Assembly (NCBI RefSeq): GCF_003966125.1
Contig: NZ_RXMA01000030.1
Location: forward strand, 1 to 53,403
DNA: 53,403 nt
Reading direction: 5' to 3'
Origin: Azospirillum griseum
GTDB taxonomy: Bacteria; Pseudomonadota; Alphaproteobacteria; Azospirillales; Azospirillaceae
Position 1 is the stretch's first letter. Each line of letters opens with the position of its first letter. A program made the translations under genes and the position numbers. The notes under the pieces are model-generated. The model was not told the origin of the DNA and made no database searches. It saw only the letters and a program-made list of their open reading frames with translations. This document shows, one piece after another, positions 8,197 to 17,397 of this stretch.

Positions 8197-9240
8197 ATGA
8201 GCGGCGTGGTGACAGGTTGGACCGGGCGTTTTGGGGCCGGTTTGGTGGCGCTGGTGGCGTTGGCCGCATCCCCGGCGAGCGCGCAGGAGCGTTTGACCGT
8301 TCTGTGCGGCGTGCAAGAGGAATGGTGCAAGGCCATCGCCGTTGCCTTTGAAAAGAAATCGGGCATTCCGGTGGCGATGAGCCGCAAAAGCGCGGGCGAG
8401 GCCCTGGCCCAGCTTCGCGCCGAGGCCGCGAATCCCAAGACCGATGTCTGGTGGGGCGGCCCTGGCGATCCGCATCTGCAGGCGGCTGAAGAAGGGCTGA
8501 CCCAACCCCAGGACAGCCAATACGCCAAGGATCTCCAGCCTTGGGCCTTGAGCCAGCACCGCCAATCGAAGGGCCGCAGCGTCGGCATCTACGCCGGTGC
8601 GCTCGGCTTTGTCTACAATGTGGAGATGCTGGCCAAGCGCAAGATCGAGCCGCCGAAATGCTGGGCCGATCTGCTGCGCCCGGAATTCAAGGACGAGGTT
8701 CAGATCGCCAACCCCAACGCATCGGGGACCGCCTACACCGCGCTTGCCACCCTGGTGCAGATTTTCGGCGAGGATGGGGCCTTTGAGTATTTGAAAAAGC
8801 TGAACGACAACGTCAATCAATACACCAAATCCGGCAGCGCTCCGGCGTCCGCCGTGTCGCGCGGCGAAACGCTGGTCGGCGTCATCTTCACCCACGATGG
8901 GATCAACCAGAAGGTCAACGGCTTTCCGGTGGATGTGAGCACCCCGTGCGAGGGGACCGGTTACGAGATCGGTTCGGTCAGCATCATCAAGGGAACCCGC
9001 AAGCTCGACGCCGCCAAGGCGTTCTACGAGTTCGCCCTCAGCCCCGAGGGGCAGGCGACCGGCGCGCAGGCCAAGCAATTCCAGGTGCCATCCAACAAGA
9101 AGGCCCCGACCCCGCCGGAAGCGCCGAATTTCGAAGACATTCGTTTCATCGACTACAATTTCCAGAAATACGGGACCGCCGAGGAGCGCAAGCGCCTGCT
9201 GTCGCGTTGGGATTCCGAAATCAAGTCCGCCGGAAAGTAA
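8197..9240 (+). CDS. ABC transporter periplasmic binding protein, AfuA/PgtC-like (probable phosphorylated organic solute)
   Basis: 347 residues, strong AGGAGGA ribosome site 6 bases before ATG 8197. Signal peptide ~1-29 ending ASA, mature start QERLTVLCG. It belongs to the SBP family usually labelled iron(III)-binding, but the Tyr-Tyr iron ligand pair of FbpA is not visible. It has DVWWGGPGDPHLQAAEEGL, an FTHDG motif and TPCEGTGYEIGSVSIIKG. As I recall, these resemble AfuA (hexose-phosphate binding in Actinobacillus) and PgtC-like proteins rather than FbpA. First gene of an operon with permease, ATPase, chemoreceptor and kinase. The substrate is inferred, not shown. Confidence 0.85.
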   Translation: MSGVVTGWTGRFGAGLVALVALAASPASAQERLTVLCGVQEEWCKAIAVAFEKKSGIPVAMSRKSAGEALAQLRAEAANPKTDVWWGGPGDPHLQAAEEGLTQPQDSQYAKDLQPWALSQHRQSKGRSVGIYAGALGFVYNVEMLAKRKIEPPKCWADLLRPEFKDEVQIANPNASGTAYTALATLVQIFGEDGAFEYLKKLNDNVNQYTKSGSAPASAVSRGETLVGVIFTHDGINQKVNGFPVDVSTPCEGTGYEIGSVSIIKGTRKLDAAKAFYEFALSPEGQATGAQAKQFQVPSNKKAPTPPEAPNFEDIRFIDYNFQKYGTAEERKRLLSRWDSEIKSAGK

Positions 9241-9270
9241 CCTCCTCGGCTCCAACGCACAGGTGATGTG

Positions 9271-11460
9271 ATGCGTCACAGCTCGGCACTCTGGGTGGTG
9301 CTGGGGTGGGTGGGCTTTGCCCTGCTGCCCTGGTTTTCCAGCGCCGCGACTCAACTTTCCGTCAACCCGCCGGGGGCGGGGCTGGCGGGATCCGCTTTGA
9401 TCGATGGGCTTGCCAACGGCCGCTGGTGGCTGTTGCCGCTGCTGGCCCCGCTGGTGGCCGGGGTGGGGGCTGTGGCGCTGCCCCGCCATCATTCGCTGCA
9501 CCCGTGGCTGTTGCTGGTGGGTGGGGCGGCTGGTCTGCTCTGGACCGTTGTCCAGGGCTTCGCCATCGGCTTGAACGGCTGGAATTGGCCTGGGCTGGCG
9601 GCGCTGTTCGGCCCGCTGCCGCAGGGGCAGGGAGCCTTTGGCCTGGGGGCCGCGCTGACCATGACGGCCTTTCTGTTCCAGACGACCGGTGGATTTGCCG
9701 GGCTGGGTTGCATGAAGGGCGACCGCTTCACCGCCGGGGCCATCGGGCTGGTGCTGTTGTCCATCGCCCTGTTCGTGTTCCTGCCGGTCGGTTTTGTCCT
9801 GAGCAGCGCCGGGGACAGCGGGGCGGGCGGTTTTTCCCCGCTGGCCCTGTGGACGCGGTTGACCGCACCGGACATCTGGCGGCTGAACTGCCTGTATGAA
9901 AACCGCAGCTGTGGCGTGGTGTGGAACAGCGTGTTCCTCGCCACCATGACCGGGCTTCTCACCACGCTGCTGGGCCTGGCCTTCGCCCTGGTGGCGGTGC
10001 GCACCGGCTTCCGCGCCAAGGGGCTGTTGCGGATGCTGACGGTGCTGCCGATCATCACCCCGCCCTTTGTCATCTCGCTGGCGGTGATCCTGCTGTTCGG
10101 GCGCACCGGCACGGTGACGCTGGCCCTGGCCGATTGGTTCGGCATCCCGCCGTCGCGCTGGATCTACGGCCTGCCGGGGGTGTTGCTGACCCAGACGCTG
10201 GCCTTCACCCCCATCGCCTTTCTGGTGATGATCGGGGTGGTCCAGGGCATCGGCCCGTCGCTGGAGGAGGCCGCCCAGACGCTGCGCGCCAGCCTGTGGG
10301 TGACGTTCCGCACGGTGACGTGGCCGATGATGCGGCCCGGTGTGGCCAACGCCTTTCTGATCGGCTTCATCGAAAGCCTGGCCGATTTCGGCAACCCCCT
10401 GATCCTGGGCGGCAATTACGACGTTCTGTCCACCAAGATCTATTTCGCCGTGGTCGGCGCGCAGAACGATCCGGGGCGCGCGGCGGCGTTGGGCATCATC
10501 CTGCTGGGCCTGTGCCTGGGGGCCTTCTGGCTGCAACGCCGGTGGCTTGGCACGAAATCCTACGCCACCGTCAGCGGCAAGGGCGACAACGGCGTGCCGC
10601 CGGCGCTGCCGACCGGGGTGCGGGTCGCCGCCTTCGCCACCGCGCTTCCGTGGGCGGTCTTCACCTTCATCCTGTATGGCATGGTGCTGTTCGGCGGCTT
10701 CACCGAGAATTGGGGGCGCAACAACAGCCTGACCCTGCGCCACTACCGCAACGCCTTTGATCTGACCTGGGGCGAGCATGGGCTGATCTGGGCCGGGCGG
10801 GCGTGGGATTCGCTGTTCACCACCATCCAGGTGGCCGGGCTGTCGGCCCCGCTGACGGCGGCTGTCGGCCTGATGACCGCCTATCTGCTGGTGCGCCAGC
10901 GTTTCGCCGGGCAAAGCGCGTTCGAGTTTTTCACGATGCTGAGCTTCGCCATTCCCGGCACGGTGATCGGCGTCAGCTACATCCTGGCCTTCAACCAGCC
11001 ACCGGTCGAACTGACGGGGACGATGGCGATCCTGATTTTGTGCATCGTTTTCCGCAACATGCCGGTCAGCATCCGCGCCGGGGTGGCGGCGATGTCGCAG
11101 ATCGACCGCAGCCTGGACGAAAGCTCGCTGACCCTGGGAGCTGGCAACCTGCAAACCATCCGCCGGGTGATCCTGCCGTTGCTGCGCCCGGCGATCGTCG
11201 CCTCGCTGGTCTACAGCTTCGTCCGCGCCATCACCTCCATCAGCGCGGTGATCTTCCTGGTCAGCCCGGAGCATGAACTGGCCACCGCCTACATCGTCGG
11301 GCGGGTCGAGCAGGGGGATTTCGGCCTCGCCATCGCCTACAGCTCGGCCCTGATCGTCCTGATGGGCGCGGTCATCGCCCTCATTCAACTCGTGGTCGGG
11401 GAGCGCCGCATCGGCCGCCGCACGACCGACCGCCTTGCCTTGCAGGAGAAACCGGTATGA
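9271..11460 (+). CDS. ABC transporter permease, fused double-domain FbpB type
   Basis: About 729 residues, with around a dozen hydrophobic helices. It contains two binding-protein-dependent permease domains in one chain. The first has the ATPase-contacting EAA loop EEAAQTLRASLWVTF at roughly residues 331-345; the second has DESSLTLGAGNLQTI about 285 residues later. FbpB-type importers commonly carry both halves in one polypeptide, so the length is normal. ATG 9271 follows a GTG at 9268 in the same frame; AGGTG lies just upstream. The gene starts 30 bases after the binding-protein stop and its stop overlaps the ATPase start (ATGA at 11457), so translational coupling is expected. Confidence 0.92.
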   Translation: MRHSSALWVVLGWVGFALLPWFSSAATQLSVNPPGAGLAGSALIDGLANGRWWLLPLLAPLVAGVGAVALPRHHSLHPWLLLVGGAAGLLWTVVQGFAIGLNGWNWPGLAALFGPLPQGQGAFGLGAALTMTAFLFQTTGGFAGLGCMKGDRFTAGAIGLVLLSIALFVFLPVGFVLSSAGDSGAGGFSPLALWTRLTAPDIWRLNCLYENRSCGVVWNSVFLATMTGLLTTLLGLAFALVAVRTGFRAKGLLRMLTVLPIITPPFVISLAVILLFGRTGTVTLALADWFGIPPSRWIYGLPGVLLTQTLAFTPIAFLVMIGVVQGIGPSLEEAAQTLRASLWVTFRTVTWPMMRPGVANAFLIGFIESLADFGNPLILGGNYDVLSTKIYFAVVGAQNDPGRAAALGIILLGLCLGAFWLQRRWLGTKSYATVSGKGDNGVPPALPTGVRVAAFATALPWAVFTFILYGMVLFGGFTENWGRNNSLTLRHYRNAFDLTWGEHGLIWAGRAWDSLFTTIQVAGLSAPLTAAVGLMTAYLLVRQRFAGQSAFEFFTMLSFAIPGTVIGVSYILAFNQPPVELTGTMAILILCIVFRNMPVSIRAGVAAMSQIDRSLDESSLTLGAGNLQTIRRVILPLLRPAIVASLVYSFVRAITSISAVIFLVSPEHELATAYIVGRVEQGDFGLAIAYSSALIVLMGAVIALIQLVVGERRIGRRTTDRLALQEKPV

Positions 11461-12539
11461 GCATCGCCACCAACGCCAGCGGTGTGGAGTTCCGCAACGT
11501 CACCCGCCGTTACGGCCAGGCCGTTGCCGTCAACGATGTCAGCTTCAGCATCCGGGCGGGGGATCTCGTCACCCTGCTGGGGCCGTCGGGTTGCGGCAAG
11601 ACCACCACGCTGCGCATGATCGCCGGGTTGGAGATGGCGTCCTCCGGGACCATCCTGATCGGCGGCAAGGACGTGACCCGCCTGCCCGCCACCGACCGCA
11701 ACGTCACCATGGTGTTCCAGTCCTACGCCCTGTTCCCGCACATGACGGTGGCGGAGAACGTTGCCTATGGGCTGGTGGTCGGTGGGATGCGCAAGACGGA
11801 CGCGGCGGAGAAGGCCGCCGCCGGGTTGGATCTGGTCGGGTTGTCGGGCTATGGCCAACGGCTGCCCAGCGAATTGTCGGGCGGGCAGCAGCAGCGCGTG
11901 GCCGTGGCCCGCGCCCTGGTGCTGGAACCCGAGGTGCTGCTGTTCGACGAACCGCTGTCCAACCTGGACGCCAAGCTGCGCCGCAAGATGCGCGACGACA
12001 TCCGCGATTTGCAGCAGACATTGGGCCTGACCTCCGTCTATGTCACGCACGACCAGGAAGAGGCGCTGGCGGTGTCCGACCGGATCATCGTGATGAATCG
12101 CTCGGTGATCGCTCAGATCGGCTCGCCGACCGATCTCTACCGGCGGCCCCGCGACCGCTTTGTCGCCGACTTCATCGGCGGTGCCAACCTGATCGAGGCG
12201 GAGTTGATCGGGCGTGGCGATGGCGTGGCGGCTGTCCGCGTTGGCCACGCCGTGCTGCCGGTCCCGGACGCCGATGTGGCCGCCGATCTGCCGTTGGGCG
12301 GGGTGCTGTTGGCGGTGCGCCCCAACGCCATCCGCCTGCGGGCCGAGGTCGGGACCGGCAACGGCGTCCCGGTGACGGTGCGCAAGGCCACCTATCTCGG
12401 CTCCCACATGGAATATGGGTTGACCAGCGCGCTGGGCGACCTGTTCGCCATCGACACCAACGTCGTCAACCCGGTTCCGGCGGGAACCACGGTGACGGCC
12501 CGCTTCGCCGACGATGGGGTGATGGTGGTCCCGCGCTGA
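11457..12539 (+). CDS. ABC transporter ATPase, FbpC/PotA type
   Basis: 360 residues, overlapping the permease gene by ATGA. Complete nucleotide-binding domain: Walker A GPSGCGKTTTLRM, Q-loop FQSYALFPHMTVAENV, signature LSGGQQQRVAVARAL, Walker B VLLFDEPLSNLDAKLR and switch His in YVTHDQEEAL. A C-terminal TOBE-like region (~260-355) carries GGVLLAVRPNAIRL. It energises the import system encoded just upstream. Nothing is missing. Confidence 0.93.
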   Translation: MSIATNASGVEFRNVTRRYGQAVAVNDVSFSIRAGDLVTLLGPSGCGKTTTLRMIAGLEMASSGTILIGGKDVTRLPATDRNVTMVFQSYALFPHMTVAENVAYGLVVGGMRKTDAAEKAAAGLDLVGLSGYGQRLPSELSGGQQQRVAVARALVLEPEVLLFDEPLSNLDAKLRRKMRDDIRDLQQTLGLTSVYVTHDQEEALAVSDRIIVMNRSVIAQIGSPTDLYRRPRDRFVADFIGGANLIEAELIGRGDGVAAVRVGHAVLPVPDADVAADLPLGGVLLAVRPNAIRLRAEVGTGNGVPVTVRKATYLGSHMEYGLTSALGDLFAIDTNVVNPVPAGTTVTARFADDGVMVVPR

Positions 12540-12603
12540 CCGGCGCGACCCGTTCCGACGCACCGCAGCAACCGCGACTCCACACCCAACGGGGACGACA
12601 GCC

Positions 12604-14619
12604 ATGGCACAGGGGAACAGCGCACTGGGGAACAGCGCACAGGGGAGCATTGGGGCCGATCACGCCGCGTACCGGGGAATCCGCTTTGGCATCCGGTTCC
12701 GTTTGAGCGCGGCGATCGCCGTGGTCGTGGCGATGACCTTCGTGGCGGGCGGCATCGCCCTGTACGCCTTCGGCGGTGTGGCGCGCGGCATGGACCGCAT
12801 CATGTCGGTCGGGTTGCCGGTGGTGGAGCTGGCCCTGCGTCTGTCCGAACAGAGCGCGCAACTGGCCGCCGCCGCTCCGCCGCTGGCCAACGTCCGCACC
12901 CAGATGGAGCGTGGGGTGGCGGCGGCGGAGTTGGACACCCGCGTTCAAGCCCTGCGTGCGGCGATCGACGCGTTGCGGCAGGCCGGGGTCGATCTGGCGA
13001 CGATCCAGGCTCCGGCGGCGGCGCTGGTGGAGAATCTTGACCGCCTGAACGCGGCGGTCGAAGCCCGGCTGGCGACGCTGTCGCGCCATGGCGCGCTTCA
13101 GCGCCAGTTGGATGCGGCCTACGCCAAGCTGGCGGGCGATCCGGCCCTGTTGGCCCAGGCCAATCGGCTGCACGGCATTCTCAGCACCGCCCTGTCGGTG
13201 GACGACCCGCGCGATTTGCGCGATTGGAAGGGGCGTTTCGACAAGGCGTTGACCCCAACCACACCGTCGTCGGGCGGATCGTTCGATGCGTTGGTCGCCC
13301 TCGGGACTGGCAAAGACGGGGTGTTTGCCATTCAGCAGGCCGGATTCTCTGCCGGCAAGACGGTGGTGGAGTTGCTGGAAGTCAACCGTGGTCTGGCCGC
13401 CGATTTCAGCGCCGCCGTGGCCGCCGTGGTGGAACGGGCGAAAGCGGAGGCCACTGAGTCGGCCATCGGCGCGCAGGGGGCCATCGACCAGGGCAACCGC
13501 CTGTTGGCCATCACCACCGGGGCCAGCGCCCTGGTCGGGCTGTTGATCGCCTGGTTCTACGTCCGCCGCAATCTGGCCCGGCGGTTGGAGCGTTTGACCG
13601 GGGCGATGGACCGCATCGCCACCGGCGACCTGTTGGCGGAGATTCCCAGCGGTGGGCGCGACGAGATCGCGGTGATGGCCGGAGCCTTGACTGTGTTCCG
13701 CGACAACGCCATCGCCATGGAGCAGGCCCGCGCGGAAACCGAAGCGCTGCGGCAGCGCCAGTCGCTGGATCGGCGGCGCGAACGGGAGTCCTTGGCCCAC
13801 TCCTTCCAGGCCACCGTGGACCGGGTGGTGGGCGAGGTGAAGGGCGGGGCGGAGGAGGTGAGCCTGGTGGCGCGCGGCCTGTCCGACACCGCCCTGCGCA
13901 CCTCCAGCCAATTGGCCGATGCGCTGGTCGCCACCCGCAGCGCCAACGAGAATTTCCAGACCGTGGCGGCCGCCGCCGATGAGCTGTCGCGCTCCATCGC
14001 CATGATCGGGCAACAGATCACCATCTCGTCCAGCGTCACCCGCCGCGCGGTTCAGGGGTCTGAGCAGACGACCCGGCAACTCGGTGTGCTGCAGCGGTGT
14101 GTGGAGCGCATCGCCGACGTCAGCAACGTCATCAGCGCGGTGGCCGCCCAAACCAATCTGCTGGCGTTGAACGCCACCATCGAGGCGGCGCGTGCGGGCG
14201 AAGCTGGGCGCGGGTTTGCCGTTGTTGCCAGCGAGGTCAAGGCGCTGGCCGGGCAGACCGCCCAGGCGACGGAGGACATCACCGCGCAGATCGTTGCCAT
14301 CCAGCGCGCGGCCATCGACACCCGCACGGCGTTGGAAGCGATTTCCCTGACGGTGGACGAGGTCGACAAGACCACCGCCGCCATCGCGGCGGCGGTGGAG
14401 CAGCAGGGGGCGTCCACGGCGGACATCGCGCGCAGCGTCGGGTTGGCGGCCGACAACGCCGATTGCATCCGGGGGGTGATCGAAAGCGTCTCCGGCGAAG
14501 CCAACCAGACCAAGGACGTGGCGGGCAGGGCAGCGGGCAGCGCCGACCGGATGCTGTCCTTGTCCGGTCAATTGGAGCAGGAGCTTGAGGTCTTCCTGAC
14601 CGGGCTGAAGGCGTCCTAA
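12604..14619 (+). CDS. Methyl-accepting chemotaxis protein with TorS/PgtB-like sensor region, in the ABC importer operon
   Basis: 671 residues. Membrane helix ~32-55, helical periplasmic region ~55-295 starting LALRLSEQSAQLAAAAPPL, second helix ~297-318, HAMP (RRLERLTGAMDRIATGDL), then the cytoplasmic signalling rod. The hairpin tip is intact: TNLLALNATIEAARAGEAGR followed by GFAVVASEVKALA. No C-terminal CheR-binding pentapeptide is visible. The sensor is related to those of the two hybrid kinases at 3728 and 14649. It starts 64 bases after the ATPase and ends 29 before the next kinase, so it is probably cotranscribed and directs taxis to the importer's substrate. The N-terminus is encoded by a tandem repeat (12607-12651). 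Confidence 0.9.
   Translation: MAQGNSALGNSAQGSIGADHAAYRGIRFGIRFRLSAAIAVVVAMTFVAGGIALYAFGGVARGMDRIMSVGLPVVELALRLSEQSAQLAAAAPPLANVRTQMERGVAAAELDTRVQALRAAIDALRQAGVDLATIQAPAAALVENLDRLNAAVEARLATLSRHGALQRQLDAAYAKLAGDPALLAQANRLHGILSTALSVDDPRDLRDWKGRFDKALTPTTPSSGGSFDALVALGTGKDGVFAIQQAGFSAGKTVVELLEVNRGLAADFSAAVAAVVERAKAEATESAIGAQGAIDQGNRLLAITTGASALVGLLIAWFYVRRNLARRLERLTGAMDRIATGDLLAEIPSGGRDEIAVMAGALTVFRDNAIAMEQARAETEALRQRQSLDRRRERESLAHSFQATVDRVVGEVKGGAEEVSLVARGLSDTALRTSSQLADALVATRSANENFQTVAAAADELSRSIAMIGQQITISSSVTRRAVQGSEQTTRQLGVLQRCVERIADVSNVISAVAAQTNLLALNATIEAARAGEAGRGFAVVASEVKALAGQTAQATEDITAQIVAIQRAAIDTRTALEAISLTVDEVDKTTAAIAAAVEQQGASTADIARSVGLAADNADCIRGVIESVSGEANQTKDVAGRAAGSADRMLSLSGQLEQELEVFLTGLKAS
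12607..12651. repeat. Three tandem 15-base units in the chemoreceptor N-terminal coding region
   Basis: GCACAGGGGAACAGC (12607-12621), GCACTGGGGAACAGC (12622-12636) and the decayed GCACAGGGGAGCATT (12637-12651). The period is five codons, giving AQGNS, ALGNS, AQGSI in frame, ahead of the first membrane helix. Copy-number change would alter only the cytoplasmic N-terminal tail without a frameshift. Confidence 0.85.
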
Positions 14620-14648
14620 ACTGTGGGAAGAGGCGGGGGATTGACAGC

Positions 14649-17357
14649 ATGACTCCTCGCCCGGCCAGTGTTGCGAAATGGGGGGCCATGGTCCGGCGCG
14701 TCTTGTCGCCCGCCAGCGTGCGTGGGCGGTTGGTGGCGGCCTTCGGGGTGATGGTCCTCCTCACCACGGCGGTCGGCGGGGTTGGCTGGTTCGGTTTCGG
14801 CGAAACCGAACGCGCGCTGGTGTCCTTGCAGAATGATGGGTTGGGCGAGATCGCGCTGGCGCTGCGCCTGTCCGAACGCAGCAGCGGCTTGGCCGCCCGT
14901 GCCCCCTTCATCGCCGCCATCACCTCGACCCCGGCGCTGGACGCGGAGCGCAGCCGCCTGGAGCAGCGCTTGATCGACCTGACCACGCTGGTGCGCCAAT
15001 TGCCGGACCGCTTGCCGGGTCTGGAGTTGGATCGGCCCCATGTGCCGTCGCGCGTGCCGCCGCTGGTCCGGTTGGCCGGGCGTTTGGACGGCACGCTGCG
15101 GAGTCTGGTGGACGCCACCGGTGAGGCCATCGACACGCGGATCGAGGTGATGGACATCCGCAGCGGGCTGGAACGCCAGCGGGCCTTGGGCGACGCGTTG
15201 GCCGAGGCGGCGTTCCGTCGGGTGGATGGTGCGCCCGATCCGCGCACCCTGCGTTTGGCCGACCGCCTGCGCGATTGGGTGGCCGCCATGCTGGCGGCGG
15301 AGGATCAGGCGGAGCTGGCGCGGCGACGGGAGGGATTCGAAGCCGATTTGCTTCGTCTGCGCCGCGCTGCCCAACAGGATGGGCGCGCGCTGCCCGAACT
15401 GGTGGAGTTGCTGGCGCTTCTGGAACGTCAGAGCCGGGCCGCCGACGCCCGCAGCCGTCTGATGGGCATCGAACAGCGCATGCATTTCCTGGTTGCGGCG
15501 GCCAACACACTCGCCGTGCAGATGACACAGGATGTGGACCGGGTGACGGCGGCGATGCAGGCGGCGACGCGGCAACGGGCGGACGCCACGTCACGCGCGC
15601 TCGCGTCGGGGCAGGCCAGCATTCTGGTGCTGGGTGTCCTGTGCGCGCTGGCTGCGCTGGGGGCGGCGCTGTATGTGGTGCGCGACGTGGCGGCCAATCT
15701 GCGGGCGGTGACGCGGGCGATGTCTGCCTTGGCGGGTGGGGATCGGCAGGTCAGCGTTCCCGCCACCGACCGGCATGACGAGATCGGCGATCTGGCCCGG
15801 GCCTTCAACGTGTTCAAAACCAACGTCTTCGAACGCGACGATCTGGCCCGCCAGTTGGGGGAGAATTCCCGCATGCTGACGGCGATCTTCAACAACATGA
15901 ACGACGGCTTGTCGGTGTTCGACCAGAACGGCCAGCTGGTTGCCTGGAATCCGCGCTTTCTGGATCTGAACGGTTTCACGCCGCAGGATGTGGCCGGTTG
16001 CAGCCTGGCCGATCTGCAGCGCAACCTCCTGGCGCGCGGGGTGACGATCCGCATGATCGACGGTCGGCGCGTCGATCCGGCGGCGCTGACCCGTCTGCGC
16101 GCCGCCCAACCTGTGCGCTGGGAGCATCATTTTGCCGATGACCGTGTGGTGGAGCTGCACAGCAGCCCGATGCCGTCCGGCGGCTTCATCACCACCTATT
16201 CCGACCTGACCGAACGGCGCGACATCGAACGCCGGTTGCGTCAGGCGCAGAAGATGGAGGCGGTCGGCCAGCTGACCGGCGGCATCGCGCATGACTTCAA
16301 CAATCTGCTCGCCCCGATCATCGGCAACCTGCAGATGATCCACGATGATCCCAGCAACCCGGATGAGGTGCGGCCACGCGCTTTGCGGGCGCTTGATGCC
16401 GCCGAACGGGGGGCGACGACGATCCAACGCCTGTTGGCCTTTTCCCGGCAACAGGCCTTGCAGCCGCAAACCGTCGATGTGAACGAGATGGTCGAGGGGA
16501 TGCTGGATCTGCTGAGCTATGGTTTGGGTACGGGTGTGACGTTGGTCCCGGCGCTGACGCCGGGGCTTCCCCTCGCCCTGGTCGATCCCGGTCAGTTGGA
16601 AAACGCGCTGCTCAATCTGGTGGTCAACGCCCGCGACGCGATGGGCGAGGGGGGCGGGACCATCACCATCGCCACCCGTGCGGAGCGTCGGAGCGAGGAG
16701 GTGGTGGCGGACCGGGTTGTCCTGTCGGTGATCGACACCGGTGGCGGCATGCCACCCGCCGTGCTGTCGCGGGTCTTCGAACCTTTTTTCACCACCAAGC
16801 GCTTTGGCCGGGGCAGTGGCTTGGGTCTGTCGATGGTCTATGGCTTCGTCCGCCAATCGGGTGGCACGGTGGACATCACCAGCGAGGTTGGGCAGGGGAC
16901 CACGGTCGCCATGCGCTTTCCCGTTGCCCCGCCGTCCGAAATCCCCATTCCGCTGGCCGAACGCATCCTGCCATCCGCCGGGCCGCAACGCTGCGTCCTG
17001 GTGGTGGAGGATGACCCGGCGGTGCGGGCGACCGCCGTGGACCTGCTGACCGGCCTTGGCTATCGCGCGCTGGCGGCGGCTTCGGCGGACGCCGCGTTGG
17101 CGTTGCTGGCGCGCGAGCCGGTGGATGTTCTGTTCACCGACGTGATGCTGAACGGCGGCATGAACGGACCCGAACTGGCCGCCGCCGCAACCGCCCGCCA
17201 TCCGGGCCTGCATGTTCTGTTCTGTTCGGGCTACGCGCGGGATTTTCTGGTCAAAAGCGCGTCCCTGCCGCCCGACCTGCGCTTCATCCCGAAACCCTAT
17301 CAGAAACAGGCGCTGGCGGCGCACCTGCGCGGCCTGTTCGATCCGGCGGCCTTGTGA
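14649..17357 (+). CDS. Hybrid histidine kinase (sensor-HAMP-PAS-HisKA-HATPase-REC) in the ABC importer operon
   Basis: 902 residues (ATG 14688 is an alternative start). Membrane helix ~27-50, periplasmic helical sensor with LALRLSERSSGLAARAPF, strikingly like the chemoreceptor just upstream; second helix ~318-340, HAMP, a PAS domain (IFNNMNDGLSVFDQNGQL), then GQLTGGIAHDFNNLL with phospho-His548. The ATP-binding N, G1 and G2 motifs are intact (NLVVNARDAM, DTGGGMPP, GSGLGLSMVYG). The C-terminal receiver has Asp831 in FTDVMLNGG. There is no DNA-binding domain and no Hpt, so the output needs another protein. Last gene of the operon; it converges with tarD 40 bases away. Confidence 0.9.
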   Translation: MTPRPASVAKWGAMVRRVLSPASVRGRLVAAFGVMVLLTTAVGGVGWFGFGETERALVSLQNDGLGEIALALRLSERSSGLAARAPFIAAITSTPALDAERSRLEQRLIDLTTLVRQLPDRLPGLELDRPHVPSRVPPLVRLAGRLDGTLRSLVDATGEAIDTRIEVMDIRSGLERQRALGDALAEAAFRRVDGAPDPRTLRLADRLRDWVAAMLAAEDQAELARRREGFEADLLRLRRAAQQDGRALPELVELLALLERQSRAADARSRLMGIEQRMHFLVAAANTLAVQMTQDVDRVTAAMQAATRQRADATSRALASGQASILVLGVLCALAALGAALYVVRDVAANLRAVTRAMSALAGGDRQVSVPATDRHDEIGDLARAFNVFKTNVFERDDLARQLGENSRMLTAIFNNMNDGLSVFDQNGQLVAWNPRFLDLNGFTPQDVAGCSLADLQRNLLARGVTIRMIDGRRVDPAALTRLRAAQPVRWEHHFADDRVVELHSSPMPSGGFITTYSDLTERRDIERRLRQAQKMEAVGQLTGGIAHDFNNLLAPIIGNLQMIHDDPSNPDEVRPRALRALDAAERGATTIQRLLAFSRQQALQPQTVDVNEMVEGMLDLLSYGLGTGVTLVPALTPGLPLALVDPGQLENALLNLVVNARDAMGEGGGTITIATRAERRSEEVVADRVVLSVIDTGGGMPPAVLSRVFEPFFTTKRFGRGSGLGLSMVYGFVRQSGGTVDITSEVGQGTTVAMRFPVAPPSEIPIPLAERILPSAGPQRCVLVVEDDPAVRATAVDLLTGLGYRALAAASADAALALLAREPVDVLFTDVMLNGGMNGPELAAAATARHPGLHVLFCSGYARDFLVKSASLPPDLRFIPKPYQKQALAAHLRGLFDPAAL

Positions 17358-17397
17358 GGGGAGGGAGCGTTCCCGCCGTCGCCCGTCTCAGGCTGCT

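Noticed and set aside
8182..11388. 1068-codon open frame on the minus strand
   Set aside because: Opposes the binding-protein and permease genes and is low-complexity Gln/His/Gly-rich sequence; a shadow.
17358..17397. Terminator between the hybrid kinase and tarD
   Set aside because: Only a 4-base GGGA/TCCC pairing is visible; not enough for a hairpin call.
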